A stretch of 38,540 nt of DNA. Source: JAVMKJ01 sp031732875. GTDB taxonomy: Bacteria; Pseudomonadota; Gammaproteobacteria; Competibacterales; Competibacteraceae. The stretch's first letter is position 1. Each line of letters starts with the position of its first letter. The DNA lies in assembly GCA_031732875.1 (NCBI GenBank), contig JAVMKL010000058.1, positions 1-38,540 on the forward strand. Direction: 5' to 3'. Positions 7,933 through 14,901 of the stretch are shown here, in pieces. A program made the translations under genes and the position numbers. The notes below the pieces were generated by a model, which was given only the letters and a program-made list of their open reading frames with translations, had not been told where the DNA came from and searched no databases.

Positions 7933-9021
7933 TCAGGACAGCGGCTGTTCTTCGGCGAGGGCTTCGTCGGCCGGTTGGACACTCATGTGCCCCGCCAGGT
8001 CGTCAAACTGCCGGCGAAGGACCTGGATCGCCGGTTCCAGCCGCAGGATGCGCTGTTCCAATCGCTCCAGTCGAATATCCTGCCACTCGGGATTTTGCAT
8101 CAAGGTTTCCACAGTCTCCTCCAATTCGATCAGTCGCTGTTCCATCGCCTGGCTCACCCGCAGCAAGCGACCGGCGCCGCCCACGCGGCTCCGGGCGCTA
8201 CCACCCTGCTCGTCCTGCGCCAGTTCCTGAGCCACCGCTTCGACGTCGGCTTCGGTGAATTCCTGCAATTCCTCCAGAAACCCATACAGCAGCAACCGGT
8301 CGCAAAAGACGTTCACCCGGCGGGGAATGCCCTGGGTATATTGATGGATCGCCGCAAAGGCGGACTCGCTGAAGTGGGGCGCCTCCCCCTGCCAACCGAC
8401 GACGTGCAGGCGATGTTTGATGTACTCCTGGGTTTCCGCATCGCTGAGAGGAGTCAAATGACAGGACGCGATCACCCGTTGCCGCAATTGTTCCATGCCA
8501 GGATCCTGAAGGGTGTGGCGAAATTCCTCCTGGCCCAGCAGGAAGCTTTGCAGCAAGGGAGCCTCGGCAATCTGAAAATTCGAGAGCATCCGCAACTCTT
8601 CCAGAGAGCGGACCGGCAGGTTCTGAGCCTCATCCACCACCAGCAGAACCCGCCGCCCCTGCCGGGCGTGCCCGCTTAGAAAATCCTCGAAGTGCCGCAA
8701 CAGCGCGGCCTTGCCCACGTCCTCGTAAGGCAGGCCAAACGCGGCCGCCACGCTGCGCAGCATCTCGTCGGCTTCCAGTTGGGTCGTGACCAGTTGGGCG
8801 GCGATCACCTGCCCGGAATCGAGTTCGCCGAACAGACTCTTGACCAGGGTCGTCTTACCCGTGCCAATGCCGCCCGTAATCACGATGAATCCTTCACCCT
8901 GGCTCAAACCGTAGCGCAGATAGGCGAGTGCCCGGCTATGGGCGCGGCTGCCGAAGAAAAACCGGGGATCGGGACTGAGTTGGAAAGGCTTGGCGGTAAA
9001 ACCATAGTAACTGATGTACAT
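7933..9021 (-). CDS. XrtA-associated ExeA/GspA-like AAA ATPase
   Basis: A 362-residue AAA ATPase of the PEP-CTERM-associated type (TIGR03015-like), related to ExeA/GspA. The opening MYISYYGFTAKPFQLSPDP is typical. Walker A is GGIGTGKTTL (about 50-59) and Walker B is VLLVVDEAQNL. IPRRVNVFCDRLLLYGF is a C-terminal AAA signature. Residues about 285-345 are rich in Glu, Leu and Arg heptads and probably form a coiled coil. The role in secretion of polysaccharide or PEP-CTERM proteins is inferred from consistent co-occurrence. It starts 9 bases after the outer-membrane protein gene, with no clear Shine-Dalgarno, suggesting coupled translation. Confidence 0.92.
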   Translation of the reverse strand: MYISYYGFTAKPFQLSPDPRFFFGSRAHSRALAYLRYGLSQGEGFIVITGGIGTGKTTLVKSLFGELDSGQVIAAQLVTTQLEADEMLRSVAAAFGLPYEDVGKAALLRHFEDFLSGHARQGRRVLLVVDEAQNLPVRSLEELRMLSNFQIAEAPLLQSFLLGQEEFRHTLQDPGMEQLRQRVIASCHLTPLSDAETQEYIKHRLHVVGWQGEAPHFSESAFAAIHQYTQGIPRRVNVFCDRLLLYGFLEELQEFTEADVEAVAQELAQDEQGGSARSRVGGAGRLLRVSQAMEQRLIELEETVETLMQNPEWQDIRLERLEQRILRLEPAIQVLRRQFDDLAGHMSVQPADEALAEEQPLS

Positions 9022-9030
9022 GTGTTGGGT

Positions 9031-10734
9031 TCAGAACTTCATGCTGAAGCGGACGTTGAGGCGGTTTTCGCGAAAACCCTGATCGGACGGATTGGCGTCG
9101 TTCTGATAGTAGCGATAGCTGATCAATCCCCCCGAATCCGGGGTGAACAGCCGAGCCAGCCCGAGGACCGACACCCAGTAGTCGTTCTGCTGGTCATCGC
9201 CCAAGTCGTCGTGCTCCCAACCGGTTCCAAGAAACGAAGCGGTACGCGGGGCGAACCGCCACGTCCAAATCGCGCCAGCGCCGTAGGTATCTTCGTTGTT
9301 CAGGTCGGTATCCTGGAATTCGCGGTTTTCACTGAAGGCGTTGAAACCGAGTGCGTTGCGGCCGCGCCGGTAAGTGACAGCGGCATTGAAGTACTTGCGC
9401 AGAAACGGCTGGTTGGTCAATCCCAAGGGCCCGCCCGGGACGATAATCTGACCCTGATCGTCCAGGGCGATCGGCTGTCCGTCCGGCCCCAAGCCGGTCA
9501 GGCTGTTGCCGAGCAGCTCCTGGACCGTCGTCACTTCCTGGGTGTAACTGGCCGACCATGTGCTGAAGCGAGTCTTGTAGTTGAACGAGCCATTCCAGTA
9601 GACGCCCGGACTGGTGCCGACCCCCTGGTAGGTCCGGCTGACCTGCAAGCCCGTTCGCGGAGAAGGATTCCACTGCACGGCGGCCTTGTTGAAATTCAAT
9701 CCGTACAAACCGGTAAGCGAATAGAAGCGAGTCGGCGACCAGAGAGCGCCCAATCCCCAATAGGCGCCGTTGCGGTTGTCCACATAACCGGTGTTGTCGT
9801 CATACCCCGCTTCGGCCGCCAACGCCCAGGCATTGCTCAATTTGTAGTTCGCCTGGGCGGACAGGCTTTCTTGCCGAGTATTTCCTCCTCCCTGAATGGT
9901 GTTATCACCCTCCTGGCCACCCTGCTGGCCGTCCTGCTGCTGGTAAGAGTAAGCGAGACTCCAGGTCAGCCGGCTGAACCGGCGACCGCTGTCCAGATTG
10001 AACTGGATGGAATTGATCTGGCTGTCGAATCCGCTTTGCCCGTAGCCGGTATCACTGTAGGTATAACGCAGCAACCCTTTCGCCCAGCCGCCGAAATCCT
10101 GGCGCCAGTAGGGGCTGATGCCAAAATTAGCCTGAGTCGTCTGATCGTCGACCAGGGCGATGTTGCTGAAAATGCCGATCGGACTGAAAACCTCCGAGGC
10201 GCCGGGCAGAACATCCAGATTCAAGTTGCTCAAAAAACCAAGCCCTCCTCCCAATCCGCCGCTGTTAAATCCCAGGTTACCCGCATCGACCCGGCCACCG
10301 GACGTCACCGGCACCTGCGAAATCGACCCATAGACATCCAGGAACAGGTGGTCCTGGTAAAGCTCGCCGGTTCCGAAAGCCAGCAGATTGTTGTTGACCT
10401 TGGCCTCCCCCTGTTGGGTATACAACAACCCCTGCGCGGTGTAATCCAGCCGCAGATCCAGTCGTCCCCCGCGCTTGCGGATGGAAACGCCCGGATCCAC
10501 CTGCAAGACCAGATCGCCTTCCGCCTCGTCGGCCGGGGCCAGGTTGATGTTGTCGGAATAGGTCATGCCGACGCTCAACCTTGGCGTAATGCGCCATTCA
10601 CCCGGCTGCTCGTCCGCTTCCCGCGCCACGCAGAGCGGACCGATACCGGTCAGGACTAACCCCGAAATCAACAACCACCATGACGCCGTCCGCCGGAACG
10701 GATATGGAGCTTGTTCACGACTTGCAGGTTTCAT
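9031..10734 (-). CDS. XrtA-associated outer membrane beta-barrel protein (TIGR03016-like)
   Basis: A 567-residue predicted outer-membrane protein. Residues about 13-37 form a signal peptide (RRTASWWLLISGLVLTGIG, probable cleavage after CVA). The rest shows alternating amphipathic strands with aromatic girdles, for example YQQQDGQ, YWGLGALWSPTRFYS and SFNYKTRFSTWSASYTQE. It ends in LNVRFSMKF, with the C-terminal Phe of BAM-assembled barrels. Position and pattern fit the PEP-CTERM-associated family TIGR03016, found only in exosortase loci. It may act as the outer-membrane exit for the polysaccharide or anchor the export complex; this is inference. Gaps to its neighbours are 9 and 24 bases. Confidence 0.87.
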   Translation of the reverse strand: MKPASREQAPYPFRRTASWWLLISGLVLTGIGPLCVAREADEQPGEWRITPRLSVGMTYSDNINLAPADEAEGDLVLQVDPGVSIRKRGGRLDLRLDYTAQGLLYTQQGEAKVNNNLLAFGTGELYQDHLFLDVYGSISQVPVTSGGRVDAGNLGFNSGGLGGGLGFLSNLNLDVLPGASEVFSPIGIFSNIALVDDQTTQANFGISPYWRQDFGGWAKGLLRYTYSDTGYGQSGFDSQINSIQFNLDSGRRFSRLTWSLAYSYQQQDGQQGGQEGDNTIQGGGNTRQESLSAQANYKLSNAWALAAEAGYDDNTGYVDNRNGAYWGLGALWSPTRFYSLTGLYGLNFNKAAVQWNPSPRTGLQVSRTYQGVGTSPGVYWNGSFNYKTRFSTWSASYTQEVTTVQELLGNSLTGLGPDGQPIALDDQGQIIVPGGPLGLTNQPFLRKYFNAAVTYRRGRNALGFNAFSENREFQDTDLNNEDTYGAGAIWTWRFAPRTASFLGTGWEHDDLGDDQQNDYWVSVLGLARLFTPDSGGLISYRYYQNDANPSDQGFRENRLNVRFSMKF

Positions 10735-10758
10735 CCGCCTTACCCCGCCATCCGACGC

Positions 10759-11697
10759 TCACGATGCCTCGGTGTCCCGTTCTCGACCATAACCGTAGCG
10801 ATAGCTATACCCATACCCGTAGTAATCCGAACCCAGAGCACCGCGCGCCTTGTTCAGCACGAACCCCACGATCTGATTCGGATTGAGCAGCGCCAAGGCT
10901 TCCTTAACCTGGGACTGGTGGGTGCCCTCAGCCTCGACCACCATGACCACCTGCCCCATCAGGCTGGCCAGCACGCTGGCCTCGGTCGTCACCAGCAAGG
11001 GCGGCGAATCGAAAATGACGATGCGGTCGTTATAACGTCGGCTCATCTCGACCGCCAGCCGGCGCATGTTCTCGCTGGCCAGCAATTCGGTGGACAGGTG
11101 ATGCTTGCTGCCAGCGGGCAAGAGAGTCAACGAGGGCACGTTGGTATCCACCAGCACATCGGCTAGATCCAGCTGATCGTCGATCAAGTAATCCACCAGA
11201 CCGCGCTCGGGCTCGAATCCCAACGTCCTCGCCACGTTGGGTTTGATGACGTCGGCATCGACCAGTAAAACCGTGCGATCTCGTTCGGAGGCGATGCTCA
11301 GGGCCAGATTGCAGGCAGTGAAGGTTTTGCCCTCACCGGGTTTGGCGCTGGTCACCATGATCAGATTAGCGTGTTCGGCGGTGGTGGCTCCTTTGCCATC
11401 GACGTTCATCAGCAACGGCCGTTTGATGTGACGATACTCCTCCTTGATCCGGCTGCGGTGGGTATCGGGCACCAGCATGCCCGCAGCCCGAATCCGTTCT
11501 AAGTCCAAGGTCACCGATTGCTGGGTACGCTTGGAGACCGTCGGCGCGGTGGCGACTCCCTTGAGTGGAGCATCCGCCATGCTGGCGGAAGCCCTTTCGA
11601 TCATGTCGATCGCGGTGGACGGCATAGCGGATCTAGCCGCCCATGGTCCGCCCGGGCCACCCGACCGACCCAACATTGCCTTCTCGATGCTATCCAT
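10759..11697 (-). CDS. XrtA-associated tyrosine autokinase
   Basis: A 312-residue bacterial tyrosine kinase (BY-kinase, TIGR03018 type). Walker A is AKPGEGKT at 118-125, Walker A' is LLVDADV at 144-150, and the Walker B segment is VIFDSPPLL. The C-terminal tail from about 290 is tyrosine-rich (GSDYYGYGYSYRYGYG), the autophosphorylation cluster of BY-kinases. It lacks the transmembrane activator, which is supplied by the separate chain-length protein encoded immediately upstream. Together they should control polymer length and export by cycles of phosphorylation. The first 60 residues are low-complexity. The ATG start lies 23 bases after the upstream gene. Confidence 0.93.
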   Translation of the reverse strand: MDSIEKAMLGRSGGPGGPWAARSAMPSTAIDMIERASASMADAPLKGVATAPTVSKRTQQSVTLDLERIRAAGMLVPDTHRSRIKEEYRHIKRPLLMNVDGKGATTAEHANLIMVTSAKPGEGKTFTACNLALSIASERDRTVLLVDADVIKPNVARTLGFEPERGLVDYLIDDQLDLADVLVDTNVPSLTLLPAGSKHHLSTELLASENMRRLAVEMSRRYNDRIVIFDSPPLLVTTEASVLASLMGQVVMVVEAEGTHQSQVKEALALLNPNQIVGFVLNKARGALGSDYYGYGYSYRYGYGRERDTEAS

Positions 11698-11720
11698 ACT
11701 TCACGCTCTCCAAAGTCAGG

Positions 11721-13307
11721 TTAGAACGGCCATCGAAGGCCCGCCGTTTCCACGACCAGCAAGCCAGCGTAAATCATCAGCAGCACTCCCCCCAGCGAGG
11801 CGTAGGCGACCAACAGCAAGCGCTCGCGGCGCAGCGCCACCGGCGACAATACCGCGCTGACGCTACCGAACACCGGGACATTGGCAATCTGCATCAGGCT
11901 GCGGCGGCTATCGAAGGTCGGCCACAACTGCGAAATCACAAAGGCCAGCGCCAACCCGGCGGCCAAGCCACCCCCCAGCACCGCGGACATCAGCAACGGC
12001 CGATTGGGACCGGTGGGATCCAGCGGCACCCGCGGCGGATCCACGATTCTGAAGCGGACATCCTGATTGGTCTGCTCGGCCTGCTGGGACAACCGGGCCG
12101 ACTCCCGGCGCGCCAGCAATTCATCGTATTTCTTGCGATTTACATCGTAATCGCGGTTCAACGCCGCCAGTTCGGCCTCGACCTGCGGCACGGTGTTGAC
12201 CTGGTCCTGCAATTCCTTGAGCCGCTTCTCGAACTCAACGACCCGAGTCCGCAACGAGGCGACATTGGCTTCTTCCTGAGCCAGGGCAATCTTCAACTGC
12301 TGAAAGACCGGATTGGCGTCCACGCCCTGCGGGCCGAATCCGCTCGCATTGCTGCTGGCGACGCGGGCCGCGACGTACTGGGCCATCTCCTGCTCGCGTT
12401 GTTTTTTGAGATCCACGATGGTTTGCCGCATGATGGTCACATCGGGATGCTTCTCGGTGTATTTGAGCAGCAGCTCATCGAGCTTCTGCTCGAGGCTCTG
12501 GATGCGGGCATCAATCGGCAGGGCAACGCTGGTTCCGGCGCTGCTGGTGCCAGGTTGCGGCCCGATGCCGAACGTCGGTTCTTCGCCGCCGATCTGCTGG
12601 AGCAGAGAATTGCGCCGGTTCTCCGCCTGGGCCAGTTCCAGCCGGGCTGCTTCCAGTTCGCCAACGGCCTGCTGCATGCGGGTATAGTAGGTCTGGCCTT
12701 CCGCAGGCATCATCCCCACATGCTTGCGCTTGAATTCCTTGACGCGGTTTTCCGCCTCGGCCAGCCGCGCCTCGTACTCGCCGATCTGTTTGTCCAGAAA
12801 CCGCTGGGCCACGACAGTATCCTGTCGGGTATCGCCGAGCAGGTTCTCCCCGAACACCGTCACCACGGCCTGGACCACCTTCTTGGCCCGTTGCGGATCT
12901 CGATTGGGATAGGCGACGCCGTACAGATTTTCCCGGCCGCCGATCGTCAGTTTGATCCGTTTCTGTAGATCGGTGAGCAGCGTATCCAGCGCCTCGGGAT
13001 CCTTGGCCTGAATGTCCAGATCGGTCAAGCGGGCGATTTTTTCCATATTCGGGCGGCTGAGCAGGGTTCGGGTCACCAGTCCGATCTGGGCATCCGGATT
13101 GACGTTCACCGCCAAGCCCTGCAACAACGGACGCAGGACGGACTGGGTATCCACGTACACCTGAGCAGAGGCCTCGTACTGATCGGGCAGTTTGTAGACC
13201 ACGATCCAGCCGATGAGGCAGACCAGCCAGGCGCAGCCCAACGCATACCAGCGGTTGCGCCAGATGCCGCGCAGATAGCTCAGCAGTAGTTCGATAATCT
13301 CGTTCAT
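11721..13307 (-). CDS. XrtA-system polysaccharide chain-length determinant
   Basis: A 528-residue polysaccharide co-polymerase of the Wzz/GumC type (TIGR03007-like). An N-terminal membrane segment (RWYALGCAWLVCLIGWIVVY) precedes a periplasmic Wzz domain. Residues about 160-400 are rich in predicted coiled coil. Two C-terminal membrane segments follow (LLMSAVLGGGLAAGLALAF and LLLVAYASLGGVLLMIYAGLL). It spans the periplasm, sets chain length and activates the cognate tyrosine kinase encoded next. An in-frame ATG at 13322 would add five residues; the ATG at 13307 is preferred because MNEIIELLLSYLRGIWRNRW is the usual family N-terminus. Confidence 0.92.
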   Translation of the reverse strand: MNEIIELLLSYLRGIWRNRWYALGCAWLVCLIGWIVVYKLPDQYEASAQVYVDTQSVLRPLLQGLAVNVNPDAQIGLVTRTLLSRPNMEKIARLTDLDIQAKDPEALDTLLTDLQKRIKLTIGGRENLYGVAYPNRDPQRAKKVVQAVVTVFGENLLGDTRQDTVVAQRFLDKQIGEYEARLAEAENRVKEFKRKHVGMMPAEGQTYYTRMQQAVGELEAARLELAQAENRRNSLLQQIGGEEPTFGIGPQPGTSSAGTSVALPIDARIQSLEQKLDELLLKYTEKHPDVTIMRQTIVDLKKQREQEMAQYVAARVASSNASGFGPQGVDANPVFQQLKIALAQEEANVASLRTRVVEFEKRLKELQDQVNTVPQVEAELAALNRDYDVNRKKYDELLARRESARLSQQAEQTNQDVRFRIVDPPRVPLDPTGPNRPLLMSAVLGGGLAAGLALAFVISQLWPTFDSRRSLMQIANVPVFGSVSAVLSPVALRRERLLLVAYASLGGVLLMIYAGLLVVETAGLRWPF

Positions 13308-13340
13308 GCCCTCGCCCCCCATCCTGTCCGCGCCGCCCTC

Positions 13341-13994
13341 TCAGAACCAGGACTCCGGAATGATCAGGATATCGCCCGGCAGCATGTCCACGTTCGCGCT
13401 GATGTCGCCGTCGTTGAGCAGATCGTCCACCCGTACCGCATACTCCGTCTGCTTGCCATCGACGATCCGCACGATTTTAGTGCTGTTGCCATCGGCGAAC
13501 TCGGTCAATCCCCCCACTGCGATCATCACGTCCAGCAGAGTCATCTGCCGTTTGTAGGCGATCGCCTGTGGTTTGGAGGCCTGGCCGACCACCCGGATCT
13601 GTTCGCTGTAGGGTCCGACGCCGCCGGCCACGATTACGGTGACGATCGGCTGGCGGATATAGGTTTCCAGCGCCTTCTCCAGGTCGCGGGCCAGTTGGGT
13701 CGGGGTCTTGCCGCTGGCTTGCAAATCCTCCACCAGCGGCGTGGTGATCTTGCCGTCCGGACGAACGACAACACCTTGAGAAATCTCGGGATTGCGCCAG
13801 ACGAAGATCTGAACCTGATCGCCCGGCCCGATGAGGTAGGTGTAACTTTCCGGCGAGGTCGTCTGGGAACCATAACTCGTCGAGGGGGGCAGACTTCCCC
13901 CATTCTTTTGACTGGCGCAGGCACCAAGCGCGAGGGCGAACGCCGTCGCCACGCCGACACTTACCACTCGTCTGAAAATCCCAAACTTTTGCAT
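13341..13994 (-). CDS. XrtA-system exopolysaccharide export lipoprotein
   Basis: A 217-residue Wza/KpsD-like polysaccharide export protein (TIGR03027-like). It has a lipoprotein signal with lipobox LGAC, so the mature protein starts at Cys26. A poly-export domain follows (YLIGPGDQVQIFVWRNPEIS, VRPDGKITTPLVEDL) and then an SLBB-type domain (IRVVGQASKPQAIAY, LLDVMIAVGGLTEFA). It should form the periplasmic or outer-membrane part of the export channel. It is the first gene of the minus-strand operon and starts at ATG 13994, 214 bases from the divergent ABC transporter gene, so the operon promoter is probably in that gap. Confidence 0.93.
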   Translation of the reverse strand: MQKFGIFRRVVSVGVATAFALALGACASQKNGGSLPPSTSYGSQTTSPESYTYLIGPGDQVQIFVWRNPEISQGVVVRPDGKITTPLVEDLQASGKTPTQLARDLEKALETYIRQPIVTVIVAGGVGPYSEQIRVVGQASKPQAIAYKRQMTLLDVMIAVGGLTEFADGNSTKIVRIVDGKQTEYAVRVDDLLNDGDISANVDMLPGDILIIPESWF

Positions 13995-14208
13995 CCGTCA
14001 CAGTCCCATAGATGTCATTGATGATTCCGGCACGCGATCCCGCGCCGCGGCCCTGTTTCATCCGATTCAAAGTCGAGGCTCCATCAGGCCAGTCACCTTC
14101 GGCGGTGCCGAACCTTCAAAGCGCGGTCATGATCTCCCTGTATGAATTTTAAACTATCCTGATGGCTCGCACATTTTAGTTCAGTTCACGACCGCCTTTA
14201 CAACGAAG
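13995..14208. other. Divergent intergenic region, probable promoters
   Basis: A 214-base gap between the minus-strand XrtA operon and the plus-strand ABC transporter operon must hold promoters for both. The part near 14140-14180 is AT-rich (TGAATTTTAAACTAT; ACATTTTAG), and TAAAAT boxes on the minus strand could be -10 elements. I find no convincing -35 partner and no sigma-54 -24/-12 pair. A perfect 6-bp inverted repeat, TTCGGC at 14098-14103 and GCCGAA at 14107-14112, could be a leader hairpin or operator for the exopolysaccharide operon. Confidence 0.5.
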
Positions 14209-14901
14209 ATGGGCTCATCGACCGCCTTCATCACGATCCGCAATCTGCGCAAGTCCTATACCGAGGGCGACGACCAGCGAACGATTTTCGCCGATTTGAC
14301 TCTGGACATCGCTCGCGGTGCGTTCGTCGCCCTGCTCGGCCAGTCCGGTTCCGGCAAGTCCACCCTGCTCAACCTGCTCGGCGGCATCGATTTGCCTGAC
14401 GCCGGCCAAATCCGAATCGATGGCCGGACGCTGACGGGCCTTGGCGAGGTCGAGCGGACCCGTTTCCGTCGCAGGCACATCGGCTTCGTGTTCCAGTTCC
14501 ATAACCTGATCCCGACTCTGACGGTCCAGGAAAACCTGCTGCTGCCGCTGGAACTGAACGGGCTGGCGACCCCGGAGCAACAGGATCGCGCGCTGGCGCT
14601 GCTGGATAACATCGGTTTGGGCAACCGCCGGCACAGCTTCCCGGAACGGCTGTCCGGCGGCGAGCAGCAGCGGCTGGCCATCGCCCGGGCGCTGGTTCAT
14701 GGTCCGGCGCTGCTGTTGGCCGACGAACCGACCGGCAATCTGGATGCCACGACGGGGGAGCGGATCCTCGAACTGCTGCTGAAACTGCACCGCCAGGAAG
14801 CGGTCACCATCGTCATGGTGACTCACAGCCGGGAAGTAGCCGCCCGCGCCGACCGGGCATTGTACCTAGAACTCGGGCACGTCCAGGAATTGCAATTATG
14901 A
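14209..14901 (+). CDS. ABC transporter ATP-binding protein (LolD/AttF-like)
   Basis: A 230-residue cytoplasmic ATPase of the MacB/LolD class. Walker A is GQSGSGKST at 44-52, the Q-loop is in FVFQFHNLIPTLT, the signature is LSGGEQQRLAIARAL, Walker B with the D-loop is LLADEPTGNLD, and the switch His is in VMVTHS. It overlaps the next gene (FtsX-type permease) by ATGA, so the two form one transporter. Class members usually power mechanotransmission across the periplasm rather than transport across the inner membrane. The third gene encodes an AttH/CrtC-like protein, which points to an AttFGH-type system rather than LolCDE. The ATG at 14209 lacks a strong Shine-Dalgarno. Confidence 0.93.
   Translation: MGSSTAFITIRNLRKSYTEGDDQRTIFADLTLDIARGAFVALLGQSGSGKSTLLNLLGGIDLPDAGQIRIDGRTLTGLGEVERTRFRRRHIGFVFQFHNLIPTLTVQENLLLPLELNGLATPEQQDRALALLDNIGLGNRRHSFPERLSGGEQQRLAIARALVHGPALLLADEPTGNLDATTGERILELLLKLHRQEAVTIVMVTHSREVAARADRALYLELGHVQELQL

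Noticed and set aside
6720..7982. The long minus-strand frame joining the deacetylase to upstream sequence (699 codons in all)
   Set aside because: The upstream part overlaps wecB in another frame and encodes low-complexity sequence. The deacetylase starts at the ATG beside DVEDYF.
14160..14185. A sigma-54 -24/-12 promoter before the ABC transporter gene (TGGCTCG...)
   Set aside because: The GG of the -24 element has no GC at the right spacing in the -12 element.
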